Assembly: GCA_004346725.1 (NCBI GenBank)
Contig: SMDE01000016.1
Span: 1-64,000, forward strand
DNA from: Phytobacter diazotrophicus
GTDB lineage: Bacteria; Pseudomonadota; Gammaproteobacteria; Enterobacterales; Enterobacteriaceae
Reading direction: 5' to 3'
Length of the DNA: 64,000 nt
Made by a program: the position numbers and the translations under genes. The notes beneath the pieces were generated by a model. It did no database searches. It saw only the letters and a program-made list of their open reading frames with translations, and was not told the DNA's origin. This document shows positions 26,417-34,853 of this stretch, piece by piece (positions within the stretch are counted from its first letter, which is position 1; each line of letters begins with the position of its first letter).

Positions 26417-27613
26417 TCAGGCACAATTATCCTGACGACGAAGTGTTAAATGGCTCAGAAATGCGATGAGCAGCACAGTGACGCCAGCGCAGAGCGCAAC
26501 GGAGAACCCGAACCGCGCTCCGCTGTTATCAACGACCTGACCGGCTATCGCCGCGCCCAGCGCAACCCCCACATTCAGCCCGGCCAGTAGCCAGGTCATG
26601 CCCTCAGTTAACTGATGTTCACCCACCTGGCGTTCAACGAGCGACATGGCGACGATCATCGTTGGGGCAAAAAAGAGGCCTGCCACCAGCACGGCGAGGG
26701 TCAATGTGGCGAGGTGGGTGACAAGGATCAGAGGGACCGTGGTGGCTGCGGTTGCCAGCCCCCCCAGCAACAACAGTCGACTGAGGGGGGTTTTTAACCT
26801 GAATGAACCAAACAGCAACCCCGCCAGGCACGAACCGATGGCGTAGGCGGCTAAAATCAGGCTGGCCGCCGCCGGATATCCCCACTCTCTGGCGTAAGCG
26901 ACGCTCACGATATCTACCGTGCCGACAATCATGCCCATCCCGACCATAAGCAGCGCCAGAAGCCGTACATTTTTCATCCCCATCACCGATCCCCGGTTCG
27001 CCGTGGCGCGTGTGGTTGTCACCGTTGGCGGTTCCGTACCCCGCTGTATCACCAGGGTAAAAACCCCCGAGATGAGCAAAAGGACAGCCAGCAGCAGGCC
27101 CGCTTGCGGAAACAGCGTAATGGAGAGGCCAATAGAGAGCGGTGCCCCCATGATAAACGTCAGTTCATCAAGCACCGTTTCGAGGGAATAGGCGGTTTGC
27201 AGACGGGGATCTCCTCGATAGAGCGCTGTCCAGCGCGCTCGTACCATGGCTGACATGCTGGGCATAAACCCGGCCAGGAATGCGCCCGGAAACAGGATCC
27301 AACGGGCCACACCCCAGTGAGAACCGACTATCAGGATGAGAAAACCGAAGATACTGACCGCGGTCGCCGCAGGCAAAACGCGGGACTGTCCATAGCGATC
27401 CACATAGCGAGAGATCTGCGGCGACAGCAGGGCGTAGGCCAGCACAAAGGTGGCTGAAATCGCCCCCGCCAGGCCATAGGCTCCCTGTTTTTGCGAAAAC
27501 AGCGTGATCATTCCGATTCCGGCCATGGGCAATGGGAGTCGTGCCAGCAGGCCGGCAGCGGTAAACCGGCCAGTGCCGGGGGCAGAAAAAAGGTCTCGAT
27601 AGAGCGTTGCCAT
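26417..27613 (-). CDS. MFS transporter
   Basis: Major-facilitator protein of 398 aa with about 12 membrane helices. It begins MATLYRDLFSAPG, with ATG after TGGAG, and has VDRYGQSRVLPAATAVSI as the loop 2-3 region and a long hydrophobic C-terminal half. The family is clear but not the substrate. It is divergent from a TetR regulator across 134 bases containing three related operators, and is followed at 27 bases by a second MFS gene. This TetR/MFS arrangement is typical of ligand-induced efflux. Confidence 0.83.
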   Translation of the reverse strand: MATLYRDLFSAPGTGRFTAAGLLARLPLPMAGIGMITLFSQKQGAYGLAGAISATFVLAYALLSPQISRYVDRYGQSRVLPAATAVSIFGFLILIVGSHWGVARWILFPGAFLAGFMPSMSAMVRARWTALYRGDPRLQTAYSLETVLDELTFIMGAPLSIGLSITLFPQAGLLLAVLLLISGVFTLVIQRGTEPPTVTTTRATANRGSVMGMKNVRLLALLMVGMGMIVGTVDIVSVAYAREWGYPAAASLILAAYAIGSCLAGLLFGSFRLKTPLSRLLLLGGLATAATTVPLILVTHLATLTLAVLVAGLFFAPTMIVAMSLVERQVGEHQLTEGMTWLLAGLNVGVALGAAIAGQVVDNSGARFGFSVALCAGVTVLLIAFLSHLTLRRQDNCA

Positions 27614-27662
27614 CTCATTCTCCAGTCACATTTGCTTGCCACAGCGCGGTGGCGCAGCGACA

Positions 27663-27683
27663 ATTCATACAGGGCGTATGAAT
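27663..27683. promoter_or_regulatory. TetR operator 1
   Basis: ATTCATAC-N5-GTATGAAT is a perfect 21-bp palindrome, a shape and size typical of TetR/AcrR operators. It lies between the divergent MFS and TetR genes. Confidence 0.7.
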
Positions 27684-27693
27684 GCAATCCTAT

Positions 27694-27714
27694 ATTCATA
27701 CGTCGCGTATGTAA
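27694..27714. promoter_or_regulatory. TetR operator 2
   Basis: ATTCATAC-N5-GTATGTAA differs at two positions from a perfect palindrome. Its centre is 31 bases from operator 1, about three helical turns, so both would be bound on one face of the DNA. Confidence 0.65.
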
Positions 27715-27716
27715 AT

Positions 27717-27737
27717 AATCATTCACTGCGTATGTAA
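27717..27737. promoter_or_regulatory. TetR operator 3, degenerate
   Basis: AATCATTC-N5-GTATGTAA shares the right half of operator 2 and six of eight positions of the left half. It ends 10 bases before the regulator's start codon and overlaps its ribosome-site region. Confidence 0.45.
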
Positions 27738-27747
27738 AGGAAAAATC

Positions 27748-28335
27748 ATGGTTCGTCGTACCCGTGCTGAGATGGAAGAGACAAGAGCGACATTGCTGGC
27801 GACTGGCCGTCAATTTTTTAAAGAATATGGTTACGCTGAAACCTCGATGGATGATCTGACGTTGCAGGCAGGGCTGACGCGTGGCGCGCTCTATTATCAC
27901 TTCGGCGATAAAAAAGGATTGCTGGCCGCGGTGGTGGAACAGATCGATAACGAAATGGATCAACGCCTGCAGGCGATTTCCAGTACTGCAACAGATCCGT
28001 GGGAAGGTTTTTGCAATCGTTGCAGGGCTTGCCTTGAGATGGCGCTGGAGCCTGAATATCAACGCATTATGTTGCGCGATGCAAAAGCGGTACTGGGCGG
28101 TTTCTCACCTGAATCACAGCGTCATTGCGTGCAATCAATGCAGTCCCTGATTCGCGATCTGATCGAACAGGGCATTATTGAAGAGGCCGACCCGCAGGGG
28201 ATGGCATCATTGATTTACGGAAGCCTGGCAGAAGCAGCGTTCTGGATTGCCGACGGTGATGAGAGCGATAAGCGACTTGCACAGGGCATTGCCGCGCTGA
28301 ATTTGCTCCTTCGCGGGTTACGACCTGCTGGATAA
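27748..28335 (+). CDS. TetR-family repressor (AcrR/TtgR-like)
   Basis: TetR-type repressor of 195 aa. The N-terminal HTH reads TSMDDLTLQAGLTRGALYYHF (residues about 32-52), followed by the DKK-G boundary; the C-terminal ligand domain contains many Met and Cys residues (MALEPEYQRIMLRDAKAV). It is divergent from the two MFS genes, and three related palindromes in the gap, one just before its own start, indicate autoregulation and control of efflux. Its length and C-terminal pattern resemble AcrR/TtgR regulators of drug pumps. Ligand unknown. Confidence 0.88.
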   Translation: MVRRTRAEMEETRATLLATGRQFFKEYGYAETSMDDLTLQAGLTRGALYYHFGDKKGLLAAVVEQIDNEMDQRLQAISSTATDPWEGFCNRCRACLEMALEPEYQRIMLRDAKAVLGGFSPESQRHCVQSMQSLIRDLIEQGIIEEADPQGMASLIYGSLAEAAFWIADGDESDKRLAQGIAALNLLLRGLRPAG

Positions 28336-28386
28336 AGCGCCAGTCGTGAGGTGCTGTAAACCCTGCGCGCACTGAGATGTCCGGCT

Positions 28387-29022
28387 TCATGTTCCTTCAT
28401 ATGATGTCACCAGCTTGACCCCAAGGGCCATCATTACGCCACCTGCGGCCCGGTCAAACCACGCTTTTCCGCGAAGATATACATTTCGGGGTTTAGACGC
28501 AGAAAGGACAATCGCGACAAGCGCATACCAGGTGGCTTCTATTAAAAAGACGAGCAATGCGACGACAACCTTAAAGGACAGTGAGCTGTCTGGGGGAAGA
28601 AATGCGGCAAAAACGCTGGCATAGACAATCGCCGTTTTCGGATTACTAAGTTGAGTTGTCAGGCCCAATAACAGAAATCGTGGGGATGGTGAAATTGACC
28701 GATCATGGCGTTGAATTTCAGCAACAAGAGGGTGACGCGCCCCCCTCCAGATACGGAAGCCTAAGTAAGCCAGATAAAGACCACCGCCGACTTTCAAGAG
28801 TAAATATAACGACGGGACGGCAAGCAAAACACCATGAAGTCCCAGCAAAGATGCTGTTGCAAAAATCAATCCTCCAAACCCCATTCCCAACGCGGCTAAC
28901 AAGCCGTTGATCCGGCCCATACTTGCCGATGTACGGGCTACCATCACGAAGCTCGGACCTGGGCTCACCGCGCCAGCGGCGAGCGCCGTTGCAATTCCAA
29001 AAATTTCGGGGAGATGTTGCAT
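28387..29022 (-). CDS. LysE-family amino-acid exporter (RhtB type)
   Basis: Inner-membrane exporter of 211 aa with about six helices. The N-terminal AAGAVSPGPSFVMVAR segment carries the SPGP motif of the LysE/RhtB family, and LLLGLTTQLSNPKTAIVYASVF near residue 120 is the second hallmark (NPK). ATG 29022 is used because AAAGG precedes it and homology begins there; the open frame extends upstream without homology. A LysR gene lies 103 bases upstream on the same strand. Substrate probably a small amino acid, by family only. Confidence 0.85.
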   Translation of the reverse strand: MQHLPEIFGIATALAAGAVSPGPSFVMVARTSASMGRINGLLAALGMGFGGLIFATASLLGLHGVLLAVPSLYLLLKVGGGLYLAYLGFRIWRGARHPLVAEIQRHDRSISPSPRFLLLGLTTQLSNPKTAIVYASVFAAFLPPDSSLSFKVVVALLVFLIEATWYALVAIVLSASKPRNVYLRGKAWFDRAAGGVMMALGVKLVTSYEGT

Positions 29023-29056
29023 AGTTCGACGCCTTTGTGAGCATGAAAGAATTCCA

Positions 29057-29076
29057 TTCTCGAACGAATTCGAGAA
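29057..29076. promoter_or_regulatory. Inverted repeat before the LysE-type exporter gene
   Basis: TTCTCGAA-CGAA-TTCGAGAA has perfect 8-bp arms and ends 35 bases upstream of the exporter's start. It may be an operator or a terminator-like stem between the LysR and exporter genes; there is no T-run. Confidence 0.45.
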
Positions 29077-29125
29077 CCACGACACTTTGTTTTTTGGTGT
29101 TGCGTCAGTTCCTCTGACGGGATTG

Positions 29126-30034
29126 TTACATACCTGCATTATTGATATATGTCTGTAAGCCCGCGGCGAGAATATCGAACACCGTTTTACAGGCTTTACT
29201 GTGGCGCAAGTCCTCATGCATAACCAGCCAGGTGTCGAGATGATAGGCAAAGAAACCAGGCATCACTCGCTCTAACGGAACAGGAAAATCGGCCAGTTGA
29301 ACCTGACACATTCCTATACCCGCACCTGCGCGGATAAGGTTCAATTGCGCCACATCGCTGTCAGTGCGCACGGTAAAGCGTTCACGATTTAACTGAGGAA
29401 AGTGTTTCAGTGCCTGTAAAATAAAGGGCGTCGTTTTATCAAAGCCCACAAGCGTATGGGTGAACAACGCGTCAATACTCTCCGGCGTACCGTAGCGTGC
29501 CAGATAAGACGGCGAGGCATGCAAACCAATTTCAATACTGCCCAACCGACGCGCAATCAGTTGTTCCTGCACCGGTGTGCTCATGCGTACCGCAATATCC
29601 GCTTCCCGGTTCAATAAATCCTGCATTCGGTTAGAGATCACCAGTTCCAGGGTAAGCTGCGGATAATCTTCTTTAATTCGTGCAAACAGAGGTGGCAGCA
29701 CCTCAGTGCCGATGATTTCGCTCGCCGAAACGCGAACCACGCCATGTAAGCCGGCGGAGTGGGCACTGAAGCTGGCAGCCGAACGCTCAATCATACTGGC
29801 CGTGTTTTCCATCGCTTGCGCATGACCTTGCAGCGCGGCTGCCGCATCCGTAGGCTGCAGGCCCGTTTGCGAACGTGTAAACAAAACCAGGCCAAGGGCG
29901 GATTCCAGCGCTGCTATGTGACGCCCCGCTGTAGGCTGGGTGATGGCAAGCATGCGTGCTGCCCCCGAGAGGGAACCTTCTTTCATCACCGCCAGGAAGG
30001 TTCGATACCATTCCCATGGAATATTTAGCTTCAT
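29126..30034 (-). CDS. LysR-family transcriptional regulator
   Basis: LysR-type regulator, 302 aa. Winged HTH in residues 1-60 (RTFLAVMKEGSLSGAARML then QPTAGRHIAALES), then a substrate-binding domain. ATG 30034 (MKLNIPWEW) is preferred; an in-frame ATG 12 bases upstream also exists. It is divergent from the NAD-dependent epimerase-like gene at 30129 across 94 bases, the more likely target by the usual LysR rule. The LysE-type exporter downstream on the same strand is an alternative target. Confidence 0.86.
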   Translation of the reverse strand: MKLNIPWEWYRTFLAVMKEGSLSGAARMLAITQPTAGRHIAALESALGLVLFTRSQTGLQPTDAAAALQGHAQAMENTASMIERSAASFSAHSAGLHGVVRVSASEIIGTEVLPPLFARIKEDYPQLTLELVISNRMQDLLNREADIAVRMSTPVQEQLIARRLGSIEIGLHASPSYLARYGTPESIDALFTHTLVGFDKTTPFILQALKHFPQLNRERFTVRTDSDVAQLNLIRAGAGIGMCQVQLADFPVPLERVMPGFFAYHLDTWLVMHEDLRHSKACKTVFDILAAGLQTYINNAGM

Positions 30035-30128
30035 ACAAAAATGCATGCCTGCTGTCTGATGTCATGCAATTACATTTAGCTCGCACAGACACTACGATGT
30101 CAAGCAGACATCCGGCAGAGGTAAGACA

Positions 30129-31112
30129 ATGAAAAACCCAAACAAGGTACTCATCCTGGGCGCAACAGGCGGAATCGGTGGCGAAATCGCCCGTAAACTC
30201 ATCCGCGAAAAATGGGACGTCCACGCGTTGCGTCGCAGCGCCCCGCAGAATGAAGAGCACGGGAGCATGACGTGGATAAAGGGTGATGCGCTGAATGCTG
30301 AGCAGGTCGCGGCTGCCGCGTCAGAATGCAGTGTGATAGTCCATGCTGTTAATCCGCCCGGTTATCGACACTGGGAACAACTGGTTTTGCCAATGTTGCA
30401 GAACACCATCAATGCCGCAGAGAGAAATGGTGCATTAATTGTTCTTCCCGGCACCGTTTATAACTACGGTCCGGACGCCTTTCCACTCTTGCGGGAAGAC
30501 TCTCCCCAAAATCCAGTCACCCGAAAAGGGGCAATACGGGTGCAAATGGAGAAGGCCTTATTCGCTTACGCGCAGCGCGGCGGAAAGGTGCTGATTCTGC
30601 GGGCCGGTGACTTCTTTGGCCCTGACGCAGGCAATAACTGGTTTTCGCAGGGATTGATCAAACCGGGTCAACGCCCGCGAATAATTAAAAACCCAGGCAG
30701 AGCCGGGACAGGCCATCAGTGGGCCTATCTGCCGGATGTCGCCGAAACGCTGGTTGCGCTGTTAGCGCGTCGCGATCAACTCGACTCTTTTGCCTGTTTT
30801 CATATGCGAGGACACTGGGATGCCGATGGTACGGCAATGGCCGGAGCCATACAGCGTGTCGCACAGCTTGCGGGTGTTAACGCGAAGGTAAAAGCATTTC
30901 CCTGGTGGCTCATCACGGCGATGGCACCTTTCAACACCACGCTGCATGAAATGCAGGAGATGCGCTATTTGTGGGAACAGGCGATACAGATGGTTAATGC
31001 AAAACTGATCGATTTTTTAGGCTACGAGCCGCATACCCCGCTTATTGACGCTGTGCATACCACTTTACTTGGCCAGGGCTGTCTTAATGACACCCGATTG
31101 AGGCCTTCGTGA
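30129..31112 (+). CDS. NAD(P)-binding extended SDR / epimerase-like protein
   Basis: Rossmann-fold protein of 327 aa. The dinucleotide motif LILGATGGIGG lies at residues 8-18 and the segment LPGTVYNYGPDAF near 108 holds the active-site Tyr region of extended (atypical) SDRs. The typical YxxxK is not clear, so catalysis cannot be assumed. ATG 30129 follows GAGG. Divergent LysR gene upstream; a candidate terminator stem lies at 31201-31245. Function unknown; possibly a nucleotide-sugar or quinone reductase-like enzyme. Confidence 0.8.
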   Translation: MKNPNKVLILGATGGIGGEIARKLIREKWDVHALRRSAPQNEEHGSMTWIKGDALNAEQVAAAASECSVIVHAVNPPGYRHWEQLVLPMLQNTINAAERNGALIVLPGTVYNYGPDAFPLLREDSPQNPVTRKGAIRVQMEKALFAYAQRGGKVLILRAGDFFGPDAGNNWFSQGLIKPGQRPRIIKNPGRAGTGHQWAYLPDVAETLVALLARRDQLDSFACFHMRGHWDADGTAMAGAIQRVAQLAGVNAKVKAFPWWLITAMAPFNTTLHEMQEMRYLWEQAIQMVNAKLIDFLGYEPHTPLIDAVHTTLLGQGCLNDTRLRPS

Positions 31113-31200
31113 GCAGATCTTCATAAAATTTTCTTAATAACTATTCGGGTTTGTACGCAATATGGTCGAACTCTTTCCAACCTTACTTTTTAGAACAAGC

Positions 31201-31245
31201 GGCTGCCTGGAAGCATATTGTGTATAAAAATGTAGTAGGGCAGCC
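31201..31245 (+). terminator. Possible terminator after the epimerase-like gene
   Basis: GGCTGCC pairs with GGCAGCC across a 31-base loop and is followed by CCTTTTT. The large loop makes it a weak call. Confidence 0.35.
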
Positions 31246-31303
31246 CCTTTTTCTTCCTTCTTCCTCTATGCATTGTTCTCAGTCGTACAAAGGAGAGGAG
31301 AAC

Positions 31304-31726
31304 TTATAACATTAACGACATACTCTCACTCTCAGGTCGTACGCATTTGAAGCCAAATTTTTCATAAAGTTCGGGAACATCAGCAATCAAGGTAACGTAA
31401 GCACCCGTTGTTGCCTTTTCTCTCAGCCATAACATTAACGCTTCCATAATTTTTCGCCCGAGGCCTTTACCCTGATGTTGTGGATCAATCGCCACATCTA
31501 CAATGTCGAAATTAAGAACGCCATCACCGACAATTCTTCCCATTCCAACCACCTTACCCAAAAATTGAATATGCACGCCATGACAGCTTCCTGGGAGCGC
31601 TTTTCTTACCGCATCCAGAGGGCGGGGGGTTAGGCCTGAAATAATACGTAAGCGGCAAAAATCTTCTGCCGCAGGGACAGCGTCAATTAAAATGTATTCT
31701 GCTTCCATTTTACTCTCGTTGTTCAT
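31304..31726 (-). CDS. GNAT N-acetyltransferase
   Basis: Acetyl-CoA-dependent acetyltransferase of 140 aa. Motif A, the pyrophosphate loop, reads DPQHQGKGLGRKIMEAL near residue 85, preceded by the beta-strand FDIVDVAI; the C-terminal PELYEKFGFK is the usual last motif. The start may be ATG 31726 or the in-frame ATG at 31708. The gene stands alone, with no operon partner. Substrate unknown; single-domain GNATs of this size act on small molecules or protein N-termini. Confidence 0.82.
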   Translation of the reverse strand: MNNESKMEAEYILIDAVPAAEDFCRLRIISGLTPRPLDAVRKALPGSCHGVHIQFLGKVVGMGRIVGDGVLNFDIVDVAIDPQHQGKGLGRKIMEALMLWLREKATTGAYVTLIADVPELYEKFGFKCVRPESESMSLML

Positions 31727-32028
31727 TAATGGATGACCCCGGTTTTATCATCAATCATGTTATCAATATAATTGATAGAAAAAAGAAGCATAGTCTAAAG
31801 TAGTGTGATTTTTCCGCCTCATCGCATCTGGGGAAGAACCCGGAAGCGATGAGAGGGGCAGGGGAATCAATTAAGTGCAGACACTCTCGACGTGGTCTTG
31901 GGAATTTTGTTAGACAACAGGTAACCTTGCAGAATATACCCTTGTAAAATCTGTTATGGTGAGCCTCACTGGTAACTCGCTGAAATTTCATCAAGTTAAA
32001 TTATCTCAATTTCATGATCGGAATAATA
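31727..32028. other. AT-rich gap without a recognised gene
   Basis: About 300 bases between two minus-strand genes. It holds an inverted repeat CTCATCGC-N20-GCGATGAG at 31818-31853 (perfect 8-bp arms). A short minus-strand open frame here has no recognisable features, so I leave it out. Confidence 0.5.
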
Positions 32029-32955
32029 TTATTCAGGCCAGTACGACTCAGCTTTAACCTTTAATAAATGACGTAAACGATGCGCTTCCTTCTGAGGGGG
32101 GCAACCAAAGAACCGGCTAAATTCCCTACTGAATTGTGTCGGGCTGATATAACCAACCCGTAAAGCGGCTTCGCTGGCAGTGACATTACTTTTGACCATT
32201 AAAAAACGTGCCTGGTGCAACCTGATGGAAATAAGATACTGTTTCGGTGTTGTGCCTGTGAATGCTCTGAAATGGCGGTGAAAAGAAGGCGCGCTCATTC
32301 CTGCAACTTTCGCCAGCAGATCAATATCGATATTATCCATAAACCGGGTATGCATCGTACGGATAGCCGCTGCAATTTGCCTGAAATGCCCTTTTCCGGA
32401 AAGCGCCGCCCTTATTGAAGCACCCTGAGTATCAATCAGCATACGATAATAAAGTTCTTTCAGAATTCCCGGCCCCAGAATTCTGGCCTGCTCTTTATTT
32501 CCAAGCGCCGTCAGAAGCCGATAAACCGTATCTGCCAGTTCTTCTCTGAGCGGGGTGGAAAACAGTATTCCCGCATTCTCATTATCGGTTGGGGCCTGTT
32601 CCCCCATTTCAATAATCAATTCGGCTATAAGGCTGATATCAAGCGATACAGACATAGCCAGAAGAGGTTCCTCCTGGCTGGCTGTCGTCTGGCTGGTAAA
32701 AGGAAGAGGGACTGAGACAACCAGATAATGTCCTGCATCGTAGATAAACGCCTGTCCGCCCATCAACGCCGTTTTCTTTCCCTGCAGAACAATAACTATG
32801 CAGGGCTCATAAAGAACGGGCGTATGGGGCATAGGCTCATTTACCCGCAGCAGTTTGACCTCCTTCATACAGGTTCGTGAGTAGCCTTCATCCGGTGCAA
32901 GCGCCAGAAAAGCCGGGATCATTTTCCGCGTCAGTATTGAGGTAAATCCAGACAC
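32029..32955 (-). CDS. AraC-family regulator with AraC_N domain
   Basis: Transcription factor of 308 aa. The N-terminal half matches the AraC_N type (EPCIVIVLQGKKTALMGGQ near residue 47), and the C-terminal 100 residues hold two HTH units (DLLAKVAGMSAPSFHRHFRA and ASEAALRVGYISPTQFSREF). GTG 32955 starts the longest frame behind a G-rich ribosome site; ATG 32922 is an alternative. It is divergent from the two SDR genes at 33197-34674, which are its probable targets, across 241 bases. Confidence 0.85.
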   Translation of the reverse strand: MSGFTSILTRKMIPAFLALAPDEGYSRTCMKEVKLLRVNEPMPHTPVLYEPCIVIVLQGKKTALMGGQAFIYDAGHYLVVSVPLPFTSQTTASQEEPLLAMSVSLDISLIAELIIEMGEQAPTDNENAGILFSTPLREELADTVYRLLTALGNKEQARILGPGILKELYYRMLIDTQGASIRAALSGKGHFRQIAAAIRTMHTRFMDNIDIDLLAKVAGMSAPSFHRHFRAFTGTTPKQYLISIRLHQARFLMVKSNVTASEAALRVGYISPTQFSREFSRFFGCPPQKEAHRLRHLLKVKAESYWPE

Positions 32956-33196
32956 CAGGCCCCCTGAAAATACGAAAGGATAATTTTTGCGGTTTATAGC
33001 AGCTTACCAAAAGACATTATGAGAGGAATAGATAATGTTTGTACAGTAATCAACATTGTTGCGTTTATCTGCTTCTCATATCCTTTTTGCGGCAAAAGAA
33101 AGGTGGAGAGGCATTTATCCGCAGCAGGGTTTTTTAGTACCGGCTGATAAACGAGATGGCGCTCTGGCAATGTAATTCAGCAATTAAGGAGTAAAA

Positions 33197-33943
33197 ATGG
33201 CAGATTTTTGGGGACTCCAAAACAGAGTGGCGATTGTCACGGGGGCTGCGGGCGATATTGGCAGGGCGACAGTAAAACTACTGGTGAGTCATAAAGTGAA
33301 GGTGCTGGCTCTGGATATTAATCCGCAGGTTCATTCACTGATACACAACGATCAGGTGGTGACACATATTTGCGACGTCAGTCTGGAACATGAGGTTATC
33401 GGCGCCGTGAAACTCGCACAGTCAGCGTTCGGTACGGTGGATGTTCTCATCAACAATGCAGGCAAGACCCTGAATAAACGTGCTATCGAGACGTCGGCTG
33501 AGGAATGGGACAACATTATGGCTATTAATGCCAGAGGGTATTTTCTCCTGGCCAGGGAAAGCCTGAAGGTTATGCAACCCCGCAGGCAGGGGGCGATTGT
33601 CAATGTGGCCTCAGTCGTGAGTATGGTGGGCATGAAAGCAACGTCCGCCTACTCGGCTTCTAAAGGCGCAATCGCCCAGTTGACAAAAGTGCTGGCTCTG
33701 GAAGCGGCTGAGTATGGTATCCGGGTTAATGCTGTCGCACCTGGCGTGGTCGAAACGAATATCCTTTCCGGCATCGTGGAAGATAGCCGCGCCACGTTAT
33801 CGAGCTATGGTCACGCTCATCCACTTGGACGAGTGGCGCAGCCGGAAGAAATTGCGGAGGCAATTATCTGGCTTGCATCGCCCAAAGCCAGCTTCGTGAC
33901 GGGAACGATATTAGTGGCAGACGGCGGTTATACCGCACAGTAA
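33197..33943 (+). CDS. Classical SDR oxidoreductase
   Basis: Short-chain dehydrogenase of 248 aa. Cofactor motif TGAAGDIGRA near residue 15, NNAG near 91, Ser in VNVASVVS near 142, and YSASK near 154 supply the full catalytic set; the C-terminal SFVTGTILVADGGYTAQ is typical of FabG-like enzymes. Asp in ALDINP after the second strand suggests NAD preference, an inference. ATG follows AAGGAG. It is cotranscribed with the next SDR gene 17 bases downstream, and an AraC-family gene is divergent. Substrate unknown. Confidence 0.87.
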   Translation: MADFWGLQNRVAIVTGAAGDIGRATVKLLVSHKVKVLALDINPQVHSLIHNDQVVTHICDVSLEHEVIGAVKLAQSAFGTVDVLINNAGKTLNKRAIETSAEEWDNIMAINARGYFLLARESLKVMQPRRQGAIVNVASVVSMVGMKATSAYSASKGAIAQLTKVLALEAAEYGIRVNAVAPGVVETNILSGIVEDSRATLSSYGHAHPLGRVAQPEEIAEAIIWLASPKASFVTGTILVADGGYTAQ

Positions 33944-33960
33944 CCAGGAGCACCGGAAGA

Positions 33961-34674
33961 ATGAATAAACAGCGTATTTTGATTGTCGGGGCTGAGAAAG
34001 GGCTCGGGCTGGGTCTGACGCAAGCCTATCTGAAAAAGGGCTGGGACGTTTTTGCTACACACTTACCGGATGCAGATATCGCTTCCCTGATCGCCCTGGA
34101 AAAGGGATATCCGGGCAGCCTCGCGACCGGCGAGATTGATGTCACTGATGTGTGCCATATCGGGCCCCTTATCGCCAGGCTCGGTGCATGGCAGTTTGAT
34201 ATTATTTTTCTGGTTGCCGGAATCTACGGTCCGTTACATCAATCAGTGTTGCAGGCATCAGATGCGGAATTCCAGCAGATTATGATGACCAATGCTTTTG
34301 GTCCTGCCCGCCTGGCCCGGCACCTTCTGCCTTTCCTTAAGCCTGCCGGCACACTGGTTTTTATGTCGTCGCACCGGGGTAGCATTGCCAGCAATACCGA
34401 ACCCGGAATAGGTCTTGAGCTCTACCGGGCCAGTAAAGTGGCGTTGAATATGCTGGCGCGTTGTATTTATATGGATCTGATGCAGGGGGAGCATACTGTC
34501 CTGTCTATTCATCCGGGCTGGGTAGCGACAGCGATGGGCACCCTGGACGGCGCCGTAGAAGCAGAGATTGACGTGAACACCAGCGTCAACGGAATGGTTG
34601 AGGTCATTGAGCTACACCGTAATGATAGGAAACATCTGTTCCTTGACTATGAAAATAACACCTGGCCCTGGTGA
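33961..34674 (+). CDS. Atypical SDR family protein
   Basis: SDR-fold protein of 237 aa, second in a two-gene operon. The nucleotide motif is GAEKGLGLG near residue 10, and the catalytic tyrosine and lysine are in LYRASKVAL near 157; the FVSSHRG-type segment FMSSHRGSI holds the serine. It resembles the CsgA-like or YciK-like branch rather than FabG. Ribosome site CAGGAG. A good terminator follows. Partnership with the preceding FabG-like SDR suggests two steps of one small pathway, identity unknown. Confidence 0.84.
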   Translation: MNKQRILIVGAEKGLGLGLTQAYLKKGWDVFATHLPDADIASLIALEKGYPGSLATGEIDVTDVCHIGPLIARLGAWQFDIIFLVAGIYGPLHQSVLQASDAEFQQIMMTNAFGPARLARHLLPFLKPAGTLVFMSSHRGSIASNTEPGIGLELYRASKVALNMLARCIYMDLMQGEHTVLSIHPGWVATAMGTLDGAVEAEIDVNTSVNGMVEVIELHRNDRKHLFLDYENNTWPW

Positions 34675-34686
34675 AAGCGGCAAAAC

Positions 34687-34711
34687 AAGCCAGCCATCTT
34701 GCTGGCTTTTT
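34687..34711 (+). terminator. Rho-independent terminator after the SDR pair
   Basis: AAGCCAGC-CATCTT-GCTGGCTT forms an 8-bp stem running into TTTTC. Position directly after the second SDR gene supports termination of that operon. Confidence 0.85.
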
Positions 34712-34853
34712 CTTTCAAACGCCCGCTTTTGGCGATACCTGGTCGCAAGGCGTTATAAGTCTGGCGGGCTTTACGCCTCAGAAAGCTGCTTGTTATTAGC
34801 GTCAAAGGTAGGGCGTTCTGTGACGCCAGACCCGATACCTGGAGTAATGTCAG

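Noticed and set aside
31755-31994. A 79-aa minus-strand open frame in the gap before the AraC-family gene
   Set aside because: Random-looking composition and no ribosome site.
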